A DNA stretch of 64,000 nt from contig JAVTVY010045576.1 in the NCBI GenBank assembly GCA_036873755.1, positions 1 through 64,000 of the forward strand, written 5' to 3'. Shown in pieces: positions 19,195 to 28,352 of this stretch. How positions within the stretch are numbered: the stretch's first letter is position 1; every line of letters begins with the position of its first letter. The notes below the pieces were generated by a model, which saw only the letters and a program-made list of their open reading frames with translations, made no database searches and was not told where the DNA came from. The DNA comes from Hanleya hanleyi (taxonomy: Eukaryota; Mollusca; Polyplacophora; Lepidopleurida; Hanleyidae). The translations under genes and the position numbers were made by a program.

Positions 19195-19445
19195 TCCGCG
19201 CCCGCGCGCGCACTGCCGGTGATGACGCGCGCGCGCCCTGCGGCCGGGGCGGTGCGGGGCGGGCCTGGGCGGGAAAAAGTCCCGGCGGTTGAACATACGG
19301 ACGTGTAAGGGGAAACATTTGGAACTCTTCTATGTTTGGAGGTAGTTTTTAGTGAAAAACCCGGAAGTGACGTCACAACCCCCACGTGACCTGCGCAACA
19401 GAATGGAAACGACACCCTAGTGTAACTCCCTCACCTAGGCTTCAC
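19195..19445 (-). repeat. Polinton terminal inverted repeat, right, copy A
   Basis: Reverse complement of 10151-10380, including the CpG-rich block (CGCGCGCGCC), CCGGAAGTGACGTCA (19361-19375) and CCCACGTGACC. The two TIRs bracket the cargo and define the core of copy A as about 10.15-19.45 kb. Confidence 0.8.
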
Positions 19446-20043
19446 ATGGATACCTCACTCGATCCCATCGACCCACGAGGGGCCCACCTACACCCCAACA
19501 CGTCTATTTCTATACTACGGCCAGACTGCGCATGCGCAGAATGCCGATAGTTCAACGCCACACCCAGCCCATCAGAGGCCCCTTCACGAATGCTTCACTT
19601 TGATACCTGACTCGACCCCATTGGACCACTCGTGGCTCCCCTAGCTCCAACACGTAGAGCGGAACCCATACAGGGTCCAGTTTTCGACACTTGGTGACCA
19701 CATTCCGACAAAATGGCCAGTTTTCGACACCGGATGTGCCGCCATCTTGAACATACGTGCCGCCATCTTGGATATGTCCCATAATGCACCGGGTCAAAAT
19801 ACTCGCTTCTGATTGGACGAGAGCTCTGGGACGGATTTGAAATACTCGCTTCTGATTGGACGAGATGATGTGCCGCCATCTTGAACATACGTGCCGCCAT
19901 CTTGGATATGTCCCATAATGCACCGGGTCAAAATACTCGCTTCTGATTGGACGAGAGCTCTGGGACGGATTTGAAATACTCGCTTCTGATTGGACGAGAC
20001 CTCCGCATTGCATCTGCGCATAACCAGAATGATATTCATACAC
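19446..20043 (-). repeat. satellite plus duplicated YY1/CCAAT block
   Basis: One 153-bp monomer is followed by a segment of about 135 bases present twice (about 19730-19860 and 19870-20000). It carries GCCGCCATCTTG (YY1-like) twice per copy and CTTCTGATTGGACGAG (CCAAT) twice per copy. Long open frames across it are products of the repeat, not genes. Confidence 0.7.
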
Positions 20044-20757
20044 TTGGGCCACCGCGCATGCGCAGAATGCCGATAGTTCAACACCACACCCAGCCCATCA
20101 GATGCCCCTTCACGAATGCTTCACATCGATACCTCATACGACCCCATTGGTCCATTAGGGGCTCCCCTAGCTCCAGCACGTCTATTTCCATACCCTTGGG
20201 CCACCGCGCATGCGCAGAATGCCGATAGTTCAACCCCACACCCAGCCCATCAGATGCCCCTTCACATAAGCTTCACCTTGATACCTAACTCGACCCCATT
20301 GGACCATTAGGGACTCCCCTACATCCCAACACGGCTATTTTCATACCCTTGGGCAGCCGCGCATGCGCAGAATGCCGATAGTTCAACCCCACACCCAGCC
20401 CATTAGATGACCCTTCACATAAGCTTCACTTTGATATCTCACTCGACCCCATTGGTCCATTAGGGGCTTCCCTAGCGCCCAACACGTCTATTTTCATACG
20501 CTTGGGCCACCGCGCATGCGCAGAATGCCGATAGTTCAACCCCACACCCAGCCCATTAGATGCCCCTTCACATAAGCTCCACTTTGATACCTCACTCGAC
20601 CCCATTGGTCCATTAGGGGCTCCCCTAGCGCCCAACACGTCTATTTTCATACCCTTGGGCCACCGCGCATGCGCAGAATGCCGATAGTTCAACCCCACAC
20701 CCAGCCCATCAGATGCCCCTTCACGAATGCTTCACATCGATACATCGATACAACAGT
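20044..20757 (-). repeat. 153-bp satellite array (family 1), right side of copy A
   Basis: Units starting TTGGGCCACCGCGCATGCGC lie at 20044, 20196, 20349, 20502 and 20655, a period of 152-153 bases. Each carries the GCGCATGCGC palindrome. Confidence 0.9.
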
Positions 20758-21049
20758 CAACGTTGTCAACATTCTGCGCATGCTCAGACAGGGAATTGTG
20801 GGAAAAGGGTATGCAAATAGACGTTTTGGGGTCTATTTGGGCCCCTGGTCGTCCGATGAGGTCGAGTGAGGTATTGTTGTAAAGGATACGTGAGGCGGCA
20901 TCCGCCTGGACTAGTATGACGTGGAACTGACGTCATTCTGCGCATGCGCAGAAGACAAAGTGTATGGAAATAGACGTTTTAGGGTCTAGGTGGGCCCCTT
21001 GTAGTCCGATGGAGTTGAGTGAGGTATCAATGCAAAGCAGTCGAGAAGG

Positions 21050-21310
21050 AGCATCCAGTCATGAATGGGTGCATGTAAAATGAGGATTTTTTCCCGAAAT
21101 ATAAAAGCGGAACACGGACTTTTTCCATAAAAATAGAGGAAAACACCTATCAACCCTAGCCAAAAGGGCTAATATCGGTCCCCGGGCTTATTGGGACCTG
21201 CCTATCATGTCAATGGGGTGGATGCATGTAAAATTAGGATTTTGCCCCGAAAATATGAAAAGCGGAAAGCGGACTTTACCCCTAAAATAGGGAAAAAACA
21301 CCTATAAACC
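21050..21310 (+). repeat. 154-bp satellite (family 2), left palindrome arm
   Basis: About 1.7 units of the family seen at 5237-5635 (GTGCATGTAAAAT...CCCCGGGCTTATTGGG), inverted relative to 24780-25030. Confidence 0.75.
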
Positions 21311-21315
21311 CTATC

Positions 21316-21475
21316 TCAATTCCGGAGCTCCAAGAGCTCCCGAGCTCCGAGTTCCAAGAGCTCCGGAGCTCCGAGCTCCAAGAGCTCCGGAGCTCCCACG
21401 CCACCAACGGGCGTTGACGGGCGTTGCTCCAAGAGAACTCGGAGCTCCGACTCGGAGCTCCGGAGCAAAACTACT
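21316..21475. repeat. GGAGCTC palindromic microsatellite, left arm
   Basis: Irregular run of GAGCTCC, GAGCTCCAAGAGCTC and related units, each self-complementary (GGAGCTCC), ending near a GGGCGTTGACGGGCGTTG insert. Confidence 0.75.
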
Positions 21476-21569
21476 ATGCGAATGTACTTGCCTGTACATA
21501 TAATCTGTTCATGTACATGTACTCCGTACAACGTCGCATAATGTAGACCGGTGAGAGAATAACAACAAC

Positions 21570-21660
21570 TAGGATGACAGGTCAGTCATTTTATTATCCC
21601 CTCCAGTACACTATACCCGAGCTGGGGGAGCCGCGTTGGGTGCGTTTACAATACAATTAC
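21570..21660 (-). terminator. conserved 3'-end module, left palindrome arm
   Basis: In minus sense: TAAACGCACCCAACGCGGCT, CCCCCAGCTCGGG, GGGGATAATAAAATG with an intact AATAAA, then TTGTTGTTATTC. It lies about 240 bases downstream of the orphan gene at 21903-22184. Confidence 0.65.
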
Positions 21661-21902
21661 CCTCTTGTCCAATCAGAGGCCGCCATTTGCATCTGTCATA
21701 TTCGTTCTTGTCCGTTAGATGTATTCTCGGCTGTCCAATCAGAATTCACCGTTTCAGAAAGTTCCATGTTTGCTCCGTGTGACCTAATATGATTCTTACT
21801 CATTGATTCACCCGTCTGTGCATATGTTAGATGTCTCTCTTTCGAGATAATTGCGGCCATATTTTTCCATACAAGGAAAAAACGGCCTTTGGTGACAAGC
21901 TC

Positions 21903-22184
21903 TCACTTCGCCCACTGTAAAATCTCCTCTCTCTTCGTGCAAAGATCACACCCGGCCAAGTGTACACCTTTAAGGAAGGTCAGGCATCGCTGGCGATGGT
22001 AGCGGACATCTCCGGGCTCTCCCCTGGTTGAGCTGTAACCCACACGGAAGAAATCATCTATTATTTCCATAGTTATGGGTGGGTATCTTTTGGTAAATCT
22101 TTTGGGGAGTCTAGCGGGAACCGGCACCTGTTCGTCAATCTTCAACGATTGCGTGTCTGCCTTGGAATTGGCTGGCTTTTCCAT
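21903..22184 (-). CDS. 93-aa orphan protein, left palindrome arm
   Basis: The start is placed at 22184 (MEKPANSKAD) because a TATA box (CTATAAATACGG) lies at about 22238-22250, within the longer open frame. The protein is Lys/Arg/Pro-rich centrally (ARLPKRFTKRYPP) and ends with a Cys pair (AGCDLCTKRE). Not recognised. In the right arm the corresponding ATG is ATA. Confidence 0.5.
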   Translation of the reverse strand: MEKPANSKADTQSLKIDEQVPVPARLPKRFTKRYPPITMEIIDDFFRVGYSSTRGEPGDVRYHRQRCLTFLKGVHLAGCDLCTKREEILQWAK

Positions 22185-22306
22185 TTGATCGGGCCTGGTA
22201 CAGGTTTTGAGAAATGTACATCTAACATGCGTGTTTCCGTATTTATAGTTAGAGGGGCAGAGAAGAGAGGAGGTGATAGTCCTATCAACCAATCAGAAAC
22301 TGACCC

Positions 22307-22834
22307 TCAGAATAAGTATAAGTCATGTTGAAGGATGGAACACAAACTGTGGACGTCTTTCGGATTAATGGAGATCAACTGACTGTGGAGTCTGAAGACT
22401 CGACTGCAATGCTGGCATTCACGACTGGGTGCCTTATGTACCGACCGTTGATGTCGCCGTAAATTATCCTTACGATTAAAGGACTTCTTGCAGATCGAAC
22501 ACGTATACTCGCCAACAGCACCTTGAAAAGTAGACTCATGGATGGGGTCAAACATCACGGGTTCCTCAACCCTCAAGCGTGCATGTCCATGGATTACACG
22601 TTGGTGAGATCTCAGCTGGCTGTGTAGCCTGAAGCGGTGTCCACAATCCCCACATTGATGCCTGGATGTCTCATGGAGACACCGTTGATGGCGGTGTAAA
22701 CTATCCAAGCGATTAAATGTATCCCCGCAGGTCTCGCAGGTGTACTGTACAGTAGCGTCGTGGATGCTAGACTCATGGCGTTGTAAGTCGTGCAAGCATG
22801 TAAAGGACTTGGAGCAAGTGGTACACGTGAACAT
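22307..22834 (-). CDS. C2H2 zinc-finger protein, left palindrome arm
   Basis: 175 codons with four complete C2H2 fingers (FTCTTCSKSF, YTCETCGDTF, HQCGDCGHRF, YTCSICKKSF, each ending in HxxxxH or HxxxH) and a fifth that has lost a His. The N-terminus is nearly identical to that of the zinc-finger/polymerase gene at 17567, so it derives from a Polinton polymerase N-terminus. The promoter has a MEF2-like box and TATA (22885-22920). No polymerase domain follows; the frame ends after HDLYLF. It could act as a DNA-binding regulator of the element, but this is inference. Confidence 0.65.
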   Translation of the reverse strand: MFTCTTCSKSFTCLHDLQRHESSIHDATVQYTCETCGDTFNRLDSLHRHQRCLHETSRHQCGDCGHRFRLHSQLRSHQRVIHGHARLRVEEPVMFDPIHESTFQGAVGEYTCSICKKSFNRKDNLRRHQRSVHKAPSRECQHCSRVFRLHSQLISINPKDVHSLCSILQHDLYLF

Positions 22835-22884
22835 CGTGTCGTAAGTGGTTGAACGAATGTCTGCTGAAAGTATCAGACCGCTTC

Positions 22885-22920
22885 CCTTTTATAGCAAGCT
22901 AGCTGTTGATCTATTTTTAG
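22885..22920 (-). promoter_or_regulatory. MEF2-like plus TATA promoter, left arm
   Basis: In minus sense CTAAAAATAG (22920-22911), then TATAAAAGGGAAGCGG about 17 bases on; identical order in the right arm and at 17487. Confidence 0.65.
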
Positions 22921-23158
22921 AACACTCAGTTCAACTACCCCTAGACAGATGAGAGAAAAAGATCAACACGTTCACAAGTGCTCCTATAGTGACCTTTGAT
23001 CCCGCGCTGCTCGGTAGTGAAGTCATCGTACGCAGGCGCACACACACGCACACACACACCCAAACCTGGTGCACCCTGTACCCTATAGCCCGTAGGCTCA
23101 CTTGTGAAGGTGTTGATCTTTTTCTCTCATCTGTCTAGGGGTAGTTGAACTGAGTGTT

Positions 23159-23200
23159 CTAAAAATAGATCAACAGCTAGCTTGCTATAAAAGGGAAGCG
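23159..23200 (+). promoter_or_regulatory. MEF2-like plus TATA promoter, right arm
   Basis: CTAAAAATAG at 23159-23168, then CTATAAAAGGGAAGCGG at 23184-23200; the zinc-finger ATG follows at 23245. The two arm promoters are divergent, about 300 bases apart. Confidence 0.65.
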
Positions 23201-23244
23201 GTCTGATACTTTCCTCAGACATTCGTTCAACCACTTACGACACG

Positions 23245-23772
23245 ATGTTCACGTGTACCACTTGTTCCAAGTCCTTTACACGCTTGCACGACTTACAACG
23301 CCATGAGTCTAGCATCCACGACGCTACTGCCCAGTACACCTGCGAGACCTGCGGGGATACATTTAATCGCCTGGATAGTTTACACCGCCATGAACGGTGT
23401 CTCCATGAGACATCCAGGCATCAATGTGGGGATTGTGGACACTGCTTCAGGCTACACAGCCAGCTGAGATCTCACCAACGTGTAATCCATGGACATGCAC
23501 GCTTGAGGGTTGAGGAACCCGTGATGTTTTTCCCCATCCATGAGTCTACTTTTCAAGGTGCTGTTGGCGAGTATACGTGTTCGATCTGCAAGAAGTCCTT
23601 TAATCGTAAGGATAATTTACGGCGACATCAACGGTCGGTACATAAGGCACCCAGCCGTAAATGCCAGCATTGCAGTCTAGTCTTCAGACTCCACAGTCAG
23701 TTGATCACCATCAATCCGAAAGACGTCCACAGTTTGTGTTCCATCCTTCAACATGACTTATACTTATTCTGA
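23245..23772 (+). CDS. C2H2 zinc-finger protein, right palindrome arm
   Basis: Inverted duplicate of the gene at 22307-22834 with a handful of substitutions, for example Arg instead of Cys in finger 1 (SKSFTRLHD) and FPIHE instead of DPIHE in the linker. The frame is fully open, 175 codons. The fifth finger also lacks a His here, so that loss predates the palindrome. The orphan gene's TATA box lies about 60 bases after its stop. Confidence 0.65.
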   Translation: MFTCTTCSKSFTRLHDLQRHESSIHDATAQYTCETCGDTFNRLDSLHRHERCLHETSRHQCGDCGHCFRLHSQLRSHQRVIHGHARLRVEEPVMFFPIHESTFQGAVGEYTCSICKKSFNRKDNLRRHQRSVHKAPSRKCQHCSLVFRLHSQLITINPKDVHSLCSILQHDLYLF

Positions 23773-23831
23773 GGGTCGGTTTCTGATTGGTTGATAGGAC
23801 TGTCACCTCCTCTCTTCTCTGCCCCTCTAAC

Positions 23832-23839
23832 TATAAATA
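23832..23839 (+). promoter_or_regulatory. TATA box of the orphan gene, right arm
   Basis: CTAACTATAAATACGG, the same TATAAATACG box type used by the PC4-like genes of the Polinton; inverted twin at about 22238-22250. Confidence 0.55.
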
Positions 23840-23894
23840 CGGAAACACGCATGTTAGATGTACATTTCTCAAAACCTGTACCAGGCCCGATCAA

Positions 23895-24176
23895 ATAGAA
23901 AAGCCAGCCAATTCCAAGGCAGACGCGCAATCGTTGAAGATTGACGAACAGGTGCCGGTTCCAGCTAGACTCCCCAAAAGATTTACCAAAAGATACCCAC
24001 CCATAACTATGGAAATAATAGATGATTTCTTCAGTGTGGGTTACACCTCAACCAGGGGAGAGCCCGGAGATGTCCGCTACCATCGCCAGCGATGCCTGAC
24101 CTGCCTTGAAGGTGTACCCTTGGCCGGGTGTGATCTTTGCACGAGGAGAGAGGAGATTTTACCGTGGGCGAAGTGA
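23895..24176 (+). pseudogene. orphan 93-aa gene with lost start codon, right arm
   Basis: Inverted duplicate of 21903-22184; the frame is open to GEPGDVRYHRQRC and beyond, but the ATG downstream of the TATA box is changed to ATA. The right-arm poly(A) signal is also changed (AATACA). Both changes suggest that only the left arm can still express this protein. Confidence 0.55.
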
Positions 24177-24423
24177 GAGCTTGTCACCAAAGACCGTTTT
24201 CTCCTTGTATGGAAAAATGTGGCCGCAATTACCTCGAAAGAGAGACATCTAACATATGCACAGACGGATGAATCAATGAGTAAGAATCATATTAAGTCAC
24301 ACGGAGCAAACATGGAACTTTCTGAAACGGTGAATTCTGATTGGACAGCCGAGAATACATCTAACGGACAAGAACGAATATGACAGATGCAAATGGCGGC
24401 CTCTGATTGGACAAGAGGGTAAT

Positions 24424-24525
24424 TGTATTGTAAACACACCCAACGCGGCTCCCCCAGCTTGGGTATAGTGTACTGGAGGGGATAATACAATGATTGACCT
24501 GTCATCCTAGTTGTTGTTATTTTCT
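24424..24525 (+). terminator. conserved 3'-end module, right palindrome arm
   Basis: TGTAAACACACCCAACGCGG, CCCCCAGCTTGGG stem, GGGGATAATACAATG (AATAAA mutated), then GTTGTTGTTATTTTC. Confidence 0.6.
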
Positions 24526-24611
24526 CACCGGTCTAGATTATGCGACGTTGTACGGAGTACATGTACATGAACAGATTATATGTACAGGCAAGTACATTCG
24601 CATAGTAGTTT

Positions 24612-24775
24612 TGCTCCGGAGCTCTTGGAGCTCCGGAGCTCATGGAACTCGGAGCTCCGGAGCTCCGAGTTCTCTTGTAGCAACGCCCGTTGGTGGCGTG
24701 GGAGCTCCGGAGCTCTTGGAGCTCGGAGCTCCGGAGCTCTTGGAACTCGGAGCTCGGGAGCTCTTGGAGCTCCGG
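24612..24775. repeat. GGAGCTC palindromic microsatellite, right arm
   Basis: Inverted counterpart of 21316-21475, with units GGAGCTCCGGAGCTC and TTGGAGCTC. Unit number differs between arms, showing independent slippage after the duplication. Confidence 0.75.
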
Positions 24776-25336
24776 AATTGAGATAGGGTTCATAGGTGTT
24801 TTCCCCTATTTTAGGGGTAAAGTCCGCTTTCCGCTTTTCATATTTTCGGGGCAAAGTCCTAATTTTGCATGCATCCACCCCATTGACTTGATAGGCAGGT
24901 CCCAATAAGCCCGGGGACCGATATTAGCCCCTTTGGCTAGGGTTGATAGGTGTTTTCCTCTATTTTTATGGAAAAAGTCCGTGTTCCGCTTTTATATTTC
25001 GGGAAAAAATCCTAATTTTACATGCACCCATCCATGACTGGATGCTCCTTCACGACTGTTTTACATTGATCCCTCACTCAACTCCATCGCACCACAAGGG
25101 GCCCACCTAGACCCTAAAACGTCTATTTCCATACACTTTGTCTACTGTGCATGCGCAGAATGACGTCAGTTTCACGTCATACTAGTCCAGGCGGATGCCG
25201 CCTCACGTATCCTTTACAACAATACCTCACTCGACCTCATCGGACGACCAGGGGCCCAAATAGACCCCAAAACGTCTATTTGCATACCCTTTTCCCACAA
25301 TTCCCTGTCTGAGGATGCGCAGAATGTTCACAACGC

Positions 25337-26195
25337 CCGAGCGTCTACTTCAGTCAGATGCCCCCTCACATATGCTTCACATGGATACCTCACTTGACCC
25401 AATCGGCCCATTAGGGGCTTATCTAGATCCCAAAACGTCTATCTCCATACCTTTTTGGTGACAATGGCCGAGACACTGGTTTAGGCGGATGCCCCCTCAT
25501 GTGTGCTTCACATGGATACCTCATATGACTCTATCAGGCCATTAGGGGCTCCCCTGAATCCCAAAACGTCTGTTTCCATACCCTTTTCCCACAATTCCCT
25601 GTATGGTGACAACCCCCGAACCACTAGTCCAGGCGAATGCCCCTTCACAAGAGCTTCACATTGATACCTCACTCAACTCCATCGACCCATTAGGGGCTCC
25701 TCTAGACCCCAAAACGCCCATTTCCATACATTTTGTCTAGTGCGCATGCGCAGAATGACGTCAGTCTCACGTCATACTAGACCAGGCGGATGCCCCTTCA
25801 CGAATGCTTCACTTTGATACCTCACTCAACTCTATCGGAAGATTAGTGTCTCACCTAGACCCTAAAACGTCTATTTGCATACCCATTTCCCACAATTCCC
25901 TGTCTGTGCATGCGCAGAATGGTGACAACGCCCGAGCCACTAGCCCATCAGATGCCCCTTCACGAATGCTTTACATTGATACCTCACTCGACCCGATCGG
26001 ACCATGAGTGGCTCCCCTAGCTCCAAAACGTCTATTTCCATACCCTTGGGCCACCGCGCATGCGCAGAATGACGCTATTTCAACCCCACACCCAGCCCAT
26101 CAGATGCCCCTTCACCTAAGCTTCACTTTGATACCTCACTCGACCCAATCGGACCATCCATACCCCATACAGGCATTTTCCCGTATAGATTTAAT
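25337..26195 (-). repeat. 153-bp satellite array (family 1), beyond the palindrome
   Basis: About five to six diverged monomers, several with GCATGCGCAGAATG and CCATTTCCATAC-type text. Near 26160-26190 it ends in CCCCATACAGGCATTTTCCC, which matches the left arm of copy A near 5645 in reverse; this is probably close to the outer right boundary of the Polinton-derived block. Confidence 0.75.
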
Positions 26196-27106
26196 ATGCA
26201 AATGTTCGAATCAGGAGAGAAAACCAGGACTATGACCAAAAATCATCACCGACATCGGGAGTTAACTCCCTTTGGAACTCTTCCGGGTTGGAGGTAGTTT
26301 TCCTCGTGACCAAGTACCCCCTTCAATTGTACCCGGGGGAACTCAAAACTTGGCACACAGCCAATGCTGATGCAATCCAGAACCACAGCGCCCCCTGTCG
26401 GATGCAAGAGTTACCTCCCCCGGCAAAATGTGACCTTTTTTGCATGTATACTACTACTTACATTTGTGGATTTCTTTCCTGGTGTGGAACGTCCTTAATA
26501 TCCGGCGCTAAAATTATTTATTTCACTGCATTCTCATGTGTATATGTGAGTTACTGTGTTATTACGGGCGTTGAGAGCATTACCGCATTATACGACGGTG
26601 GATGTCTCTTATAATTCGATCATCTGAGTCAACACATGTAAAATATGTGGGGTCCATCCCCAGATTGAAGGCTACACACAGCGGAACAACACACTAACGT
26701 GATTATATAACCCGTGCTTATGTGCAAATCACCGGATATAAGACGTGCGTGTTACTTTTCACCTCGTACTGTAGAGCCCAAGTGCTTCAATATGACACCA
26801 ACCAAGCTACATTTGGACCAAAACTCCCAGTGCGCATGGCCTCAGGGTTCAATGTCACCACCCTGTATTACTCAACCAAACACGATACATTCGGACCAAG
26901 TATCGACCACATCACACATCTTCCCAAGACCTCCCATCCTAGTGTTTTATGTAGATGCTATAGTCCCGAATGTGCATCTGACCGCATATGCACATTTTGT
27001 ACTGTGCGCAATGTAGTCAATGACATCATGCCAAAACATTGTATGACTCTACAAAACAAGAGTTTTCCAAAGAACTCTCACATTGGACACAGTATAACCC
27101 ACATGT
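26196..27106. other. no gene recognised
   Basis: Open frames of 100-150 codons exist but show no motif or coding bias, and one runs into the Penelope-like terminus at 27107. Treated as non-coding flank. Confidence 0.4.
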
Positions 27107-27365
27107 ACAAGCGTCTAGTCCGTCATTCATTATTTAACCCTCGTCCATCAAAGAATAACATTAGCACCAAGTCAAACGAATAAATTATAGCATACATAAA
27201 ACTAGGCTAATTTTCTGCAAGACAGCGGTCAACAGTTTTCAGTGACGCCAGCAAGACATCATGATGTTCCAAAAATATCAAATCTCGGTCACGTTTTCAT
27301 TATGGCTGTTCATATGGACACTATGAGGATCTTGGAATACATAGGTATTCACTTTACACCCGAGG
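27107..27365 (-). mobile_element. Penelope-like element 3'-end fragment
   Basis: Terminal repeat (ACAAGCGTCTAGTCCGTCAT) followed by GACATCATGATGTTCCAAAA and ATCTCGGTCACG, matching the reverse complement of the 3' end of the element at 50289-52810. The CCGG site used by insertions in other copies reads CCAG here and is empty. Confidence 0.75.
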
Positions 27366-27825
27366 TCACACTTATTTAGGCACCCATTCCCTCCCGAACT
27401 GCACTTTCCCTACTAAAGATTACGTCACCGATGACATCATTCCTGCAGACTTAAGCTATATCACGAGATCTTCAATACAACATCATGCACATCCTTCCTT
27501 GTCCTTGAAAAATCTTTTTGGTCGACAAAGCTCTGAGGGCATTCGAAACCGTTAGTCCCAAGAATCAATATAGGGCTGACGGCGTTATAAGGGTAACATT
27601 CGATATTCGGTCCAGTACCAACCAGTGAAGATTAACCGCCACAGTGGCCTGCTCTAACGGCATCGCGGCACCGTGTATATGAATCGTTTGTTCAATGAAC
27701 GATACATGTAAATCGAATATTATATCCCTATCCTTTTATGGCAAACGTAAATATCTGTAGCTATTTCTGTGTAAATATAAGTCATACTCTGGTACATTTC
27801 CCGAAATAAGATTTTTGGCACCCGC
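27366..27825. other. no feature seen
   Basis: No coding or repeat signal recognised. Confidence 0.4.
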
Positions 27826-28352
27826 AATCAGTGTCATAGATATCAGATGTCTTATTCTGACCAATCACTCGCAAGCAGTGTCATAGATATCAGATGCCTT
27901 ACTCTGACCAATCACCCGCGAGCAGTGTCATAGATATCAGATGCCTTACTCTGACCAATCACCCGCGAGCAGTGTCATAGATATCAGATGCCTTATTCTG
28001 ACCAATCACCCGCGAGCAGTGTCATACGTATTAGATGTCTTATATTCTGACCAATAGCCCGAGAGCAGTGCCATAGATATCAGATGTCTTATTCTGACCA
28101 ATCACCCGCGAGCAGTGTCATAGGTATTAGATGTCTTACTCTGACCAATCACCCGCGAGCAGTGTCATAGATATCAGATGTCTTATATTCTGACCAATCA
28201 CCCGCGAGCAGTGTCATAGATATCAGATGTCTTATATTCTGACCAATCACCCGCGAGCAGTGTCATACGTATTAGATGTCTTATATTCTGACCAATCACC
28301 CGCGAGCAGTGTCATAGATATCAGATGTCTTATTCTGAACAATCATCTGCTA
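27826..28352. repeat. 47-50-bp minisatellite, about 11 units
   Basis: Units of the form CAGTGTCATAGATATCAGAT followed by GTCTTATTCTGACCAATCAC; length is 47, or 50 when TATATT replaces TATT. Each unit contains a CCAAT. Units are variable, and two subtypes (GATATCAG and CGTATTAG) alternate irregularly. Confidence 0.9.

Larger units (their letters stand above)
20758..25336. repeat. 4.6-kb palindrome (2.2-kb inverted arms)
   Basis: The left arm is about 20758-22980 and the right arm about 23099-25336, with a spacer of about 118 bases containing a (CA)n run. Arms align end to end with scattered substitutions. From the centre outward each arm has a promoter, a C2H2 zinc-finger gene, an orphan small gene, the conserved 3'-end module, a GGAGCTC microsatellite, a family-2 satellite and family-1 monomers. 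The outer ends merge into Polinton satellites, so it is likely a head-to-head dimer of a Polinton end. Confidence 0.85.

Noticed and set aside
19552..20228. Open frames of 90-166 codons in the satellite region
   Set aside because: They run through tandem satellite and the duplicated YY1/CCAAT block and translate the repeat itself.
21310..24910. Open frames rich in SSGALGARSSGAL or ELRSS
   Set aside because: Translations of the GGAGCTC microsatellite, not genes.
26714..27183. 100- and 153-codon plus-strand frames
   Set aside because: Overlapping frames without motifs; one ends inside a Penelope-like terminal repeat.
27826..28352. CRISPR-like regular repeats
   Set aside because: Units are directly adjacent tandem copies without unique spacers, in a eukaryotic context.
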